The notes below the pieces were generated by a model, which was given only the letters and a program-made list of their open reading frames with translations, was not told the origin of the DNA and made no database searches. Of a stretch of DNA of 64,000 nt, positions 33,425 to 44,372 are shown one piece after another. Position numbers and translations under genes: made by a program. Every line of letters starts with the position of its first letter. The first letter of the stretch is position 1. Origin of the DNA: Artemia franciscana (taxonomy: Eukaryota > Arthropoda > Branchiopoda > Anostraca > Artemiidae); contig NC_088868.1 in assembly GCF_032884065.1 (NCBI RefSeq), positions 6,335,626 to 6,399,625 of the forward strand, written 5' to 3'.

Positions 33425-33733
33425 TTATTTTCTCATTTTTTTTTTTATAAATTGGTCAATTTGGTCAATTATTAGTGCCCTTGTATAATTGCCCACCCCC
33501 ACACGATTTTGCTTATTAACACGTTTGTCAAATTGAGCTTCCCAATTTTGCTCTATATCTACCCCTGGAATATTAGGATCCCCCCTGGAGAATCCTGAAT
33601 TTTCTGACACATTTAGAGTACTCAATTGGTTTGGAATTTCTAGGATCGACGGTGTGGGCAACAGATTAGAAGAAAATTCAGATATATGAGAAGCGGTGTA
33701 TTTTTTCAAAATCCTGAAGGGAGGAGGGTTCAA
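33425..33733 (-). CDS. Unrecognised 102-codon frame
   Basis: The frame starts MNPPPFRILKKYTASHISEF and ends in a lysine-rich DQFIKKKMRK. Its composition is protein-like, with a serine/proline-rich first half and a charged second half with PGVDIEQNWEAQFDKR. It lies about 0.45 kb upstream of the decayed LINE on the same strand, so it may be its ORF1 or interdomain sequence. No family was recognised. Confidence 0.25.
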   Translation of the reverse strand: MNPPPFRILKKYTASHISEFSSNLLPTPSILEIPNQLSTLNVSENSGFSRGDPNIPGVDIEQNWEAQFDKRVNKQNRVGVGNYTRALIIDQIDQFIKKKMRK

Positions 33734-34058
33734 TATGAGCCAACTGTCACAAATCAGTTAAAAATCACAGTGAAAACCGGAAAATAAGCCATATAGTGCC
33801 ATAAAGGTAAATATATAATAAAGAAAATAAATCTGTTTATGTGGATGTGGAGTTATGTAGGCTTATCATGGTTTTGACAAAATATTTGAAGAAACTACTT
33901 TTCAGATAAGAGAGGGGGCCAAACATGGGTCTGGGGGGATAGGAAAAGGAGAAGTCTAGGACGGGAATTTTTCCCCCCTACCTCTTAGAAAATTACGCTC
34001 CTGTATATGAGCAAGGATTCATATAAACTTTTTTTTATTCCAAAATTTTTTTTTGGTT

Positions 34059-34352
34059 TCAGATTTTCAAATTTGACCATGGGTTATTTGATCTGACATT
34101 CATAGTTTTTAACAAAGGGGCCAAGACCTTTTGGAAAAATGTCAATTCGACATGTTCCATCCTATGTAGTTGGAATTGGGAAAAATTCCGTTTGAACTGA
34201 CATATCTCAGGAGGTGGGGTTAGATTTAGCGTTGAAGTTGCTAAGAGTGGGAGGGGGTCAACGAAAACTGAAACGCTGCTCTCATTTTGACATGATACTG
34301 CCTGAGAAGCAAACGCTTCTTCATGATGGAGGTTGGAGGAAGTTAAAATCAT
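34059..34352 (-). CDS. Unrecognised 97-codon frame
   Basis: A second minus-strand frame upstream of 33425-33733, starting MILTSSNLHHEEAFASQAVS. No domain is visible. It could be another piece of the same decayed retroelement or chance; its only support is its position and strand. Confidence 0.15.
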   Translation of the reverse strand: MILTSSNLHHEEAFASQAVSCQNESSVSVFVDPLPLLATSTLNLTPPPEICQFKRNFSQFQLHRMEHVELTFFQKVLAPLLKTMNVRSNNPWSNLKI

Positions 34353-34359
34353 TCTATGG

Positions 34360-35400
34360 GAAAGGAGGGTCAGCAGATATTCGGCATTAATCTCCTTGAG
34401 GATACTGAGTATCTTGACTCTTGAATTTTTGCATCGGGGATGTGATATGAAAGTAAAAAAGGTGACTTTAAACGATTTACCTGCATACTAAAATTATCCA
34501 CAGAGGAACACTTTGAATCCCACCATTTTCATTCCAGTTAGTAGCATCAATTCTAAGACACTTTTCACCTCATGCATGAAAAGAAAATTGCACCCTCCAC
34601 AATTGATTGAATTATCGAACGTTCTTAATCTGCATTCAGGATAGACTGTACTCTGATTTGTCACAAGGTATTTACAGTTAGATTGTCAAATGAACACTGA
34701 TAAGCACCTCTTTGGTCTTTATACATATGCACCTCTTTGCTTACACCTAAGACTTTTATAAGTTTTTCGGTATTAACAAACAGCTAATTTTATTCCTTTG
34801 GCTGCTCTTGTGACAGCTTGATCGGCAGCTGAAATCCATTTTTGTCAAAAACGGTTTTCAAAAAGTAAAAAACGATTTTTGTTAAAAATGGTATTGAACT
34901 ATTTACAAGAAAAATCCTAGTATTTTCATGCACCCCAAGGCTTTATTTTTTCCTCGACTCAATCTTAAACTCGATATATCCCTTTTATCAATCTGTTCTT
35001 TTGCACTTGAGATCATTCATCCAGCTCTAGCTGTTTACGAAATATAAAAACGATATGTAGGTCCCACGGCTGGGCATTGATCTTTTAATTGTCCACAGCT
35101 CATAATCTAGCAACCACCAAACCTGTTATAAAGCGTGACTGCAACCTTGCCACCTTGCGAGTAAGTAGTACTAGTTGGTACTGAATGAGGTTTTCAACCA
35201 TTATTTCAAGTCAGAAATACCACTGTATTTACCCACTGAGATCAGAATATCGGAAGATACCATGTCAGTATTTTAATTTTTAATTTTTTTTTTATTTAAC
35301 CAAAGAGAAATTTGTGACACCATCAGTATATTTTTTTGCTTGCACAAAGCTGGGTGTGAGTGTTTAAAATCGTCGAATTTATCGCCAGTGGTATCAAGCG
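34360..35400. other. AT-rich stretch before the satellite
   Basis: I see no gene. There is a tandem-like pair GAAATCCATTTTTGTCAAAAACGGTTTTC / AAAACGATTTTTGTTAAAAATGG-type repeat near 34840-34890. Confidence 0.3.
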
Positions 35401-37330
35401 TATCAGGGACCGGACCAGATTAAATTAGAAATAGTCGTTTTCTCGATTTGACCATCTGGGGGGGGGAGTAGGGGGCCGGTTAATTCGCAAAAAATAGAAA
35501 AAATGAAGTATTTTTAACTTATGAGCGGGTGATTGGATCTTAATGAAATTTGATGTTTGGAATGATATTGTGTCTCAGAGCTCTTATTTTAAATCCCGAC
35601 CGGATCTGATGACATTGGGGGAGTTGGGGGGGGGGAACCTAAAATCTTGGAAAACACTTAGAGTGGAGGGATCGGGATGAAACTTGATGGGAAAAATAAG
35701 CGCAAGTCCCAGATACATGATTGACATAATCGGAACTGATTCGCTCTCTTTGGGGTAGTTGGGGGGGGGGGGGAAAATTCTTAAAAATTAGAAAAAATGA
35801 GGTATTTTCAACTTACGAACGGGTGATCGGATCTCAATTAAATTTGATGTTTAGAAGGATATCGTGTCTTAGAGCTCTTATTTTAAATCCCAACCGGATC
35901 TGGTGGCGGGGGCGGGGAGTTGGGAGGGGAAAACCTAAAACTTGGAAAACACTTAGTGGAGGGATCGAGATGAAACATGGTGGGAAAAATAAACTCAAGT
36001 CCTAGATAGATGATTGACATAAACGGAAAGGATCCGCTCTCTTTGGGGTAGTTGGGGGGGGGGGGTTAATTCTGAAAAATTAGAAAAAATGAGGTATTTT
36101 TAACTTACGAACGGGTGATTGGATCTCCATGAAACTTGATATTTAGAAGGATATCGTGTCTCCAAGCTCTTATTTTAAATCCTAACCGGATCTGGTGATA
36201 TTGGGGGAAGTTTGGGGTGGGGAAACCTAAAATGATGGAAAACGCTTAGATTGGAGGGATTGGGATGAAACTTGGTTGGAAAAATAAGCAGAAGTCTTGC
36301 ATACGTGATTAACATAATTGGAACGGATCCGCTCGATTGCGGGGGGGGGGGGGTAATTCTGAAAAATAAGAAAAAATGACGTATTTTTGACTTACGAGGG
36401 AGTGATCGGATCTTCATGAAACGTCATATTTAGAAGGACCTCGTAACTCAGATATTTTATTTTAAATCTCAACCGGATCAAGCGTAATTGGGGGGGGGGG
36501 CAGTTGGGGGGACCGGAAATCTTAGAAAATACTTAAAGCGGTGAGATCAGGATGAAACTGGATGGGAAGAATAGAAACCTGTCTAAGATACGTGACTGAC
36601 ATAACTGGACCGGATCTGCTCTCTTTGGTGAATTGGGGGGGCCTAATTTTGAAAATTGAGGTATTTGTAACTTACGAAAGGGTGACCAGATCTTAATGAA
36701 ATTTGATATTTAGAAGGATCTTGTGCTTTAAAGTTCTAATTTCAAATTCCGACCAGATCCCGTGACATTCGGGGGAGTTGGAGCGGGAAACCGGAATTCT
36801 TGGAAAACATGAAAATTGGGGTATTTATATCTTACGAATAGATGATTGGATCGTAATGAAATTTGATTTTTAGAAGGAATTCATGTCTCAGAGCTCTTAT
36901 TTCAAATCCCGACCAGATCTTTTGACGTTGGGGGGAGTTGGAGGGGGAAATCTTGGAAAAACACTTGGAGTGGAGAAATCGGGATGAAGCTTGGTGGGTA
37001 GAATAAACAAATGTCCTTGATACGTGATTGACAGAATCGTACTGGATTCGCTCTCTTTGGAGGATTTTGGGGGAGGGGTTCAGTGATTTAGCGAGTTCGG
37101 TGCTTCTGGACGTGCTAGGGCGATGAAAATTGGTAGGTGTGTCAGGGAGCTGCACAATTTGACTTGATAAAGTCGTTTTCCCAGATTCGACCATCTGGGG
37201 GGAAAAAGGGAGAGGAAAAATTAGAAAAAATTAGGTTTTTATAACATACGAGTGAGTGATCGGATCTTAATGAATTTTGATATTTAGAAGGACTTTGTGA
37301 CTCAGAGCTCTTATTGTAAATCTTGACCGG
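35400..37330 (+). repeat. Satellite-like array, about 290-bp units
   Basis: A unit beginning ACTTACGAACGGGTGAT recurs near 35517, 35813, 36104, 36392, 36671, 36831 and 37244. Successive distances of 296, 291, 288 and 279 bp give a unit of about 290 bp; a shorter (160) and longer (413) step follow. Each unit holds AGAGCTCTTATTTTAAATCC, a GACCGGATCTGGTGA block, a G-tract of up to 13, TCTTGGAAAACACTTAGAG and GATGAAACTTG. The flanking phrase TAGTCGTTTTCTCGATTTGACCATCTGG near 35437 recurs near 37165, so the array is framed by a longer repeat unit. Short frames inside are not genes. Confidence 0.85.
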
Positions 37331-37339
37331 CATTAATCC

Positions 37340-37985
37340 TCTTATTTTCCTTTTTAAATCAATCTATTGATTCATAGAATTTTGTTAGAGCTCATACCAT
37401 ATGATCTCTTGGCTCTTAGCTCTTCTCACCTCGTCACAAGTGCCATATGAGCTCTTAGCTCTTGTTTTTTCGGTATTTTAAAGATTTTGTTGATTCGAGA
37501 ATTAACGTGTGTTTCCATAAATATTTAAAGAAGAAAGCATAAGGGGAAAGTCAATATAACCTAGAATTTCGACAAAAGAAACAAATCTAACAATAGCAAA
37601 ATTTTTGTTTTATTATTTCAGAACTACTGTAAGACGACCCCGCTTTTCACAAATGAAAAGGTTCACAAATTTCATTGCTCCCGGTTTTTGCAGCCTGTAT
37701 TATAAACAGTGATGCCACCTTCACAGGTTTCCTGTGAAATGTCACACACGTACGGATGAGTGTTGTAGACAAGAGGTCTTTTTTCAAAGTGCTCATAAGA
37801 AAGATTAGTAAAACATCCCCCCTCCCTTTCTCCTCTGCCTATTTTAATTTTGACTTGATTAACTTATTCAATATATGTCTGCTCTAGGTCTCACCATTAG
37901 TCGTAGTCTTATTAGTAAGACTGTATCGACAAATAAAAGTTCAAGTACGGATAAAATGTTTTTAATGGACAGTGATAAATTTCCC
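37340..37985. other. Stretch without a recognised gene
   Basis: Mixed AT-rich sequence between the satellite and the duplicated LINE tail. The phrase ATGAGCTCTTAGCTCTT near 37440 partly repeats the satellite's AGAGCTCTTA. Nothing else is recognisable. Confidence 0.3.
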
Positions 37986-37989
37986 AAAA

Positions 37990-38400
37990 AACATAGGTAC
38001 GAACGCTCCTCGTCCATCCTAATCTTTTCAAAGTCTCCCACTTAACACCCTATCAAAAAGTTCCTATTTCACTTAAGATTTTCCTTATAACATACTCCCA
38101 CCTCATTTAGGGACGACCTGCTCTTTGTTTGGTTCAAGACGGTTGGTGAACAAAGACAATCTTTGGTAATCTACCATCCTTCATCCGCAGCTCCTTGTGC
38201 ATCCCAAACTTACTCAAAGCATCTCTCTTTACACCCTAACAAGAAGGCTCTGTTTCTTTAAAAAAAAAATTCCTTACATCATCCCACCCCATTCGGAGAC
38301 GACCTGCTTTACGTTTGATTTAAGACAGTTGGCGGACAAGGGCAATCTTTGACAATTTGCCATCCTTCATCCACAAAACGTATCCTGGCTATCTTATCCT
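37990..38400 (-). mobile_element. LINE C-terminal domain, tandemly duplicated
   Basis: The minus strand twice encodes a basic domain of about 60 residues with the pattern MKDG(R/K)L(P/S)KI, a lysine-arginine-rich AGR(P/L)RM, W-x-x-V, and W-x-x-x-V-(K/R). This is the common C-terminal tail of LINE reverse transcriptases of the kind annotated as endonuclease-reverse transcriptase. The two copies (about 38200-38000 and 38395-38215) are about 186 bp apart, as judged from the ACGACCTGCT phrase at 38113 and 38299. Both contain frameshifts. The rest of the LINE is absent. Confidence 0.5.
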
Positions 38401-38712
38401 TTCTCTCATTATAGCAGGGGAAAGCAGGATGGAACTCTATTTTTTGTACAGCTTACTGATTGAGATATGATCAACCGGTCGGGTTCTACTCTTTCTAACA
38501 TTTTTCAGTTGTGAAGAGGTTCTGGGTGTTTATACTAGTATTACTACTGATAACAGTTGCAGCATAAGTGACCAAGATATCTAGTATTTTTTGGGAAATT
38601 TATCACTGTCTATTAAAAGGATTGTAACCCTTTTTAAACTTTTATTTATCGTCATAGAAAGACACTGATGTATTCGAAATTATCTTAGACTTTATTCATT
38701 ATTAAATGAAAA

Positions 38713-38985
38713 AACTCGTTTTTTTAACTGAAAGTAAGGAGCGACATTAAAACTTAAAACGAACAGAAATTACTCCGTGTCCTCCCGGGCTGTTCCCTTC
38801 TCAATACCCCGCTCTTTACGCTAAAGTTTGACCCTTTCCTCAATTCTACTTTGTTAAGCAGTAAAAATGTTTAGCGTAAAGAGCGAGGTGTTGATAAGGG
38901 AACAGCCCCTTTCACACACGGAGTAATTTCTGTTCGTTTTAAGTTTTAATGTCACTCCTTACTTTCAGTTAAAAAAAAGTAGTTT
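38713..38985. repeat. Foldback palindrome, second copy
   Basis: Left arm about 38713-38830 and right arm about 38875-38985 pair as reverse complements, with the same AGTAAGGAGCGAC and ACGAACAGAAATTACTCC content as the palindrome at 9445-9710. The arms are less similar than in the first copy (for example CGTGTCCTCCCGGG against TTTCACACACGG), which suggests an older copy or less homogenisation. Confidence 0.8.
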
Positions 38986-40360
38986 TTTTTTATTTCTGAA
39001 CGTTTTTGAATTAATGCATGCCTGATTTTGGCTCTCCGCATATAAATTATTTAAATAAATTTTTTTTTTTGGCTCAATGGCTTTCTCTTAGTTCTGATCA
39101 GACGGTTCTGAAACAAAGGGGTGGGGGAGGAGGCCTAGTTACCCTCTAATTTTTCAGTTACTTAAAAAGGCAACTGAAACTTTTTAATTTTTAACAAACG
39201 TTTTTATTAGTAAAAAATATACGTAACTTAAGAATTAACTTAAGTAACAAACTTCTATATTCATATGTTTTTGTTATGTATATGAGGGGGTTTGTCCCCT
39301 CGTTAATACCTCGCTCTTTACACTAAAGCTTAAATTTTGTCCCAATTCTTTAAGAATGACCCCAGAATCAGAAAGGCCGTAGAATAGTTGAAATTGCTAA
39401 AAATACTTTAGCATAGGGAGCGAGGTATCTAGGAGGAGAAGAACCCATCATATGAGTAATGATATCTGTTCGTTTTAAGTTTTAATGCTGCTCCTTACTT
39501 TCAGTTGAAAATTTTTTACATATTTATTTTTTCATTTTTTTATAATAATGCTAGAAAATCCTGCCCCCCCCCCGCCCTTCAATGAATTTCTCCTCCCCTG
39601 AAACATGTTCCTCCATGGAAAGATCCTCTCACATAGCTCCCTCCCCTCAACACCCCCCACCAACCAAAAAAATCCCCCTGAAAACATCTGTACACTTCCC
39701 AATAACCGTAACTGTATGTTATGTAACACTGGTCAAAGTTTGTAACTTGCAGCCCCTCCTCGGTGACTCTGAGGGAGTAAGTCATTCCCAAAGACATAAT
39801 TGTTATGTTTTTCGACTATGCTGAACAAAATAGGTATCTCAAAATTTTGATCCGTCGACTTTGAGAAAAAATTAGTGTGGGAGGGGGCCTAGGTACCCTC
39901 CAATCTTTTTTTTCTCTTGAAAAGGGCTCTAGAACTTTTCATTTCCGTCAGAATGAGCCCTCTTGCGACATTCTATGACCACTTGGTCAATACGATGACC
40001 CCTGAAAAAAACAAAAAAAAAACTAATAAACACGCACCCGTGATCAGTCTTCTGGCAAAAAATACGAAGTTCCGCCTTTTTGTAGATAAGAGCTTGAAAC
40101 TTGTACAACATGGTTCTCTGATACGTTGAATGCGATGGTATAATTTTCGTTAAGATTCTATGACTTAGGGGGTGTTTCTCCCTATTTTCCAAAATAAGGA
40201 AAATTTTCGCAGGTTCGTACCTTTTGATGAGCATGACTAAATTCGATGAAACTTATATATTTAAAATCAACTTAAAAATCCGATTCTTTTAATGTATCTT
40301 TTAGTATCAAAATTCCCTTTTTTTTAGAGTTTCGTTTACTATTGAGCCGGGTCGCTCCTA
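38733..40360 (+). mobile_element. AGTAAGGAGCGAC-TIR repeat, copy 3
   Basis: About 1.63 kb, from AGTAAGGAGCGAC at 38733 to GTCGCTCCTA at 40351-40360, where the terminal repeat is cut short. The order of blocks, such as GGCTTTCTCTTAGTTCTGATCAGACGG and CTCGTTAATACCTCGCTC, follows copy 1 throughout. It is the second full-length member in the window. The frames within it are not conserved in copy 1, so it is non-coding. Confidence 0.8.
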
Positions 40361-40364
40361 TGTT

Positions 40365-41640
40365 TTTTATAATTAGGTCATTTATTTTCACTCATCTTTA
40401 TTTAAAAATTGCAACTAATTGAAAAATATTTTCCTCTTTGCGCTCCAAGTTTGCGTGTGGGGAGGAGCTAGATAGTGAGAACCTATAAGTCTAAAAAAAA
40501 AATTTTTTCGGATTTTGTTTCTTTCTATCGAGGGTCAGACGTGTGTCCACCACTGTAAAAGTGAAAATACACTTACAAAATCACAATTACTGTTTTCCTT
40601 GTCACTCTAAAACACATAGCATATACAAATGCTGTCCTGTGGCTTACATGCAATTTTCAATTTTTTTATCAAGAATTTATCTAATGTTTGTTTAGTTTTA
40701 TGTGATGTTTTAAATTTAATTGATAAGGAAAAATTCAAAGGCAGTAAAAGTTTCTTCGCAAATATAAAGAGTTTTGTACCACTAAAATGCTACTAGAGTC
40801 ACAGTTTAAAACCAATTTCGCAAATACACTTAAAAACCAAGATAGGGGATTTTCTTATGACGTCAGTTAAAAAAAAAAAAGAGAATACAAAAGTTATTAA
40901 ACATTTTTAGTTGGAGCAGGGTTGTGTTGTGTTAAGATAGTTTTCCTCCCTTAAATTCCAACAAAAAACTAAAACACACAAACATGATATATTTGTTTTT
41001 GTACTATGAGAAGTAATACTACTCTTAGGGTTTTCCTTACAATGACAGATAAAAATTAGTGTGGCTCCATGAAAAATAATTCTTTCCCTTTCTACTTAAT
41101 ATAGATTTTCACCTTCGCGAATAATTCTATAAATAAATTATGGTAAATAACGGGGATTTCTGACATTGTAGGTTTTGCTCAAGCCTCAGCTTGACCCTAC
41201 GTCGTTAACCTTTACCCATTCAAAGCTACGAACCTGAAAGAAGTTTCTCCAATTTTTGAGAAATGGGGAATCACCCTAAAACGTGTCGCGGTCTTAATAA
41301 AAATCACACCATCAGATCAGCATATCCAGAGTATGTTCAGGATAGTTGAAATGATTAATAACTATGCCTTTGTGGGTAAAATTACGCCCAGAGCCCCTGG
41401 AGAGAGGGCTGTAAGTTACAAAATTTGATCATGGTTTACTGTAGTATATGTTACTGGGAAGTATACAGACTTTTTTGGGGTGGGGAGACATTTTCTACTA
41501 TGGGGGATTTTACACGGTTGCCAAAATTTCACAGGGAACTTGCCCGAATCCCTATACAAAACTCTTTATAGTTGTCATAATTTGTCTTTGCCGACTCAAT
41601 TTTATATATGGGTACGTTCCAGGGAAATTTTCAGCGAGAT
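40365..41640. other. AT-rich stretch, no gene seen
   Basis: No frame with a recognisable domain. The 41448 plus frame (142 codons) runs into the degenerate repeat at 41640 and is rich in G-F-W/F patterns made by that repeat, so it is not taken as a gene. Confidence 0.35.
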
Positions 41641-42035
41641 TGGAATTGTATGAAGGATTTTTCTGGGGTGGGGGTGTAAGTTTCCTCGAGAAAAATTCTC
41701 CATGGAAGAATTCTGTGGGTAAAATTCTCCACGGGGTAATTTCCCGCGAGAGCAACTTTCCACTTGGGATTGAGGATTTCCAGGGAAAAATTTTCACGGA
41801 GGGAGGAGGTGATTTTCAGCGTGACTTGAATAATAACCAGAGGTTAAAGTCTCTTTTTCAAATAAAAGTATGCTAGGGAGAATTTATCAGTTGGAAGCAT
41901 CTGCAAAAAAAAAAATTTCGGAGTATTATAGGCGAGGATGGAAAATTTTTGGAGAAAATTTCCGGGGAATGTTACGTGGAAAAAATTTTACTTGGAGACA
42001 TTTTGCGTATGGAGAAGAATTTTCCATTGAGGGAA
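41640..42035. repeat. Degenerate GGAAAATT minisatellite
   Basis: Variants of TTTCC(C/A)(C/G)GGGA(A)AATT recur through about 400 bp, on the strand opposite to the similar C-rich repeat at 28985-29180; further units lie at 42720-42800 and, weakly, near 57090-57190. The recurrence of the same degenerate motif at separate places suggests a dispersed element that carries it. Confidence 0.6.
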
Positions 42036-42171
42036 GCCGTATTTCCCATCATTTTTAAAAAGATCAGTAATTAAATTAAAACAGTTATAACATATTTAAA
42101 TAAAAGCTTTTTTCAACTGGAAGTAAGAAGCAACTTTAACACTTAAAACGAATTAGTGTAATCGTCAGTAA

Positions 42172-42695
42172 GAAGTTTTGGTCAATGTTCCTATTACCTG
42201 AACAATTGTTTAGGGTCATGAAGCTATTGCTAATAGATGCATTTTGACTTTTGGAACATCTTTTCTCTCTTGCAAAACTACCGCAAACTCACCGTTATGG
42301 AGTTATTCCGGCCCAAATATTCTTGTATTTACACATATAGAATTGCAATCATTTCCATTTTCGTTGATCGGATATTTGAAATCGCGAATCTGTAATAGTT
42401 TAGAAATAAATTTGGGCTATATATTTGCAAATTAGGGGGGGGGGGTAAAGCTTAGCATATATTAAATACGTAAACTAGCCATTGCTGTATTTAATATATG
42501 CTATACTTCCCCCCCCTAATGCGCAAATACATAATAACTCAATAACGGTGAGGTTGCGGTAGTTCTGCAAGAGAGGAAAGATGTTTCAAAAGTCAAAATG
42601 TCAAAAGTCAAAAGTCAAAAGTCATCTATTAAGAACAGTTTCATGACGCTAAACAATTGTTCAGGTAATAGGAACATTGACCGAAGTTTTTAGAG
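42172..42695. repeat. Large imperfect palindrome with asymmetric arm
   Basis: Left arm from GAAGTTTTGGTCAATGTTCC (42173) and right arm ending GGAACATTGACCGAAGTTTT (about 42672-42692) pair over about 130 bp, including the CCTGAACAATTG and ACTACCGCAAACTCACCG blocks. The centre is a second palindrome (AGCATATATTAAATAC / GTATTTAATATATGCT, 42456-42512). The left arm carries about 90 bp (42310-42420) with no partner on the right. The right arm has a short AAAAGTC run (42590-42622). The left flank begins with a variant of the TIR-family start (GGAAGTAAGAAGCAACTT at 42118). Confidence 0.8.
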
Positions 42696-42982
42696 GATTT
42701 TCAGCGAAGATGAAATAATCAAGGGGGATATTTCGGGAGGTACTTTACATGGAGGAGTGGTATTTTACATGGGAGGAACTTTACTTGGAGGATTTCCCAT
42801 GGAAAGAATCAGATATTTTACTTTTTTAGAAAATTATTTTTCATAAACACATTCTAGGACTGGACTGGCTATACATGACGCATGAAACCAAGAAAGGATG
42901 TAATAAATGAAGAATAAAATCAAATACGTGAAAAAACAAGATTTATTCAGCCAGTGGCAAAATATGAATACGAAGAACAATC

Positions 42983-43022
42983 AGAAATTTTGACAAGGAC
43001 CACCGTCAAGTCGTCATCAGTG
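42983..43022 (-). ncRNA. Hammerhead-like ribozyme motif, PLE1
   Basis: On the minus strand a CTGATGA core (43020-43014) is followed by CGACTTGACGG, GTCCTTGTC and AAAA. PLEs are known to carry minimal hammerhead motifs of the form CUGAUGA-stem II-GAAA. Here the first core half is intact and the second reads AAAA rather than GAAA. The stems are short and I could not fold them. It is a candidate only. Confidence 0.45.
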
Positions 43023-43774
43023 CTCATAAGAAAAAAAAAACTGACCTTTCGAAGTGAATCTAACAAGACGAGAATAGATACTGAATCAAAAAAACCAGCC
43101 AGAGAAAAATGAAAGAAAATCCACCAATTATATTGAACAAGCATTCTTTGCCTCGTAATAGACTTTGCCTTTCTGCAACTTCGATTTTCATTAGATGTGC
43201 GGAACAGGTTGTCTTAAATTAGACTGGGCGAAAATATTGATTAATTCTTTTGATATTAAATTGTTGTAAACTGGGCTTAATGTAATATCTCCTGTGTCTC
43301 CATTTATAGCCAAATTTTTATTTATGTATATATTTTTTTATTTTACTTGCATCTTTAAAAGATTGCGGTAGCCCATTTACAGTAGATATTAAAGTTGTCT
43401 CCTTATTTTCAATAAGGTTAGTGGATAGCCATTGCAGTATAGAATATCTTTAACATATTTTAATTCTGATTTTACATGATTACGTGAACAGATTTTTAGA
43501 ACTCTGTCAACTAAAAAGATTATTAACCTGCTTTTCACAGAAGGAGGGTGATTTGACGAGAAATGTAGGTACGGACCATGATGTATTGGCTTTCTATATA
43601 TATAAAATTTTAGGCTAGGAGTATTTTTTTTTTATAATTAAAACATCCAAGAAAGGGACCTTTCCTGAATATTCCAGTTCTATTGTGAATTGAAGATTCG
43701 AACCAGAAGAATTCCATTGTGCCAAAAAATCTTTTAGAGTCCTGTCCATGTTCCCATACAGAAATAATATGAAA

Positions 43775-44372
43775 AAAACTTCGTTTTCTTAAAGAGTTAA
43801 AGAGGCTGCGTCCCAAAGTCGAACCTTAAAACGTACAGGAATTAGAAGAGGCAGTTGGGGGGCTGCCGCCCCTCAAACCCCCAGCTTTTAAAGACTCTTT
43901 TGTACAGGTTTTTTTTGTGGGGGGACTTCATTGTTACTAATTACTAGTTTCGGCGCAATGGTTCTCCTGTCCTCTTGTGTTTAACATTTTTCGAAGTTAT
44001 TCCATTATTCATTCATTTCAATGTTTTGTTAATTAAAAGAGGGCCTTTCCCAAGCCAAGAGCGGGGGGTTAGCAAAAAAACAAAAAACCTGTACAAAAGA
44101 GTCTTTAAAAGCTGGGGGTTTGAGGGGCGGCACGTTAAAGGACAACGCGGCACGTTAACGGACAACGTTAAAGGGGGGCTGGGGTTGACGAGTCGAAACT
44201 TTCGGCCAGATTTTCCCTATGAAGGAAAAGTTGGAGGGGGATGAAATTTTGCAGGTTTCTTAGTTGGAGCTCGGGCTACGAAATGCATCCCTCCCCATCC
44301 CTCTGCGACCGAAGATCGCTTAACATTGTCGTGTGTCGCCTCTTTATAGAGGCACGAGTGTGCCTCCTTGAT
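43775..44372. mobile_element. Foldback insert inside PLE1
   Basis: About 600 bp interrupt PLE1 between its FVD and the following D, judged by the uninterrupted PLE2 reading at 48060-48090. The insert holds inverted arms: CCGCCCCTCAAACCCCCAGC through TTTTGTACAGGTTTTTT (43863-43915) and its reverse complement (44083-44136), separated by about 165 bp. A tandem CACGTTAA(A/C)GGACAACG lies at 44130-44170. No coding capacity is recognised; it is a non-autonomous foldback element. Confidence 0.7.

Noticed and set aside
35400-37330. CRISPR-like array or coding repeats
   Set aside because: The units are contiguous, about 290 bp, without unique spacers, and lie in animal DNA; their frames are not conserved.
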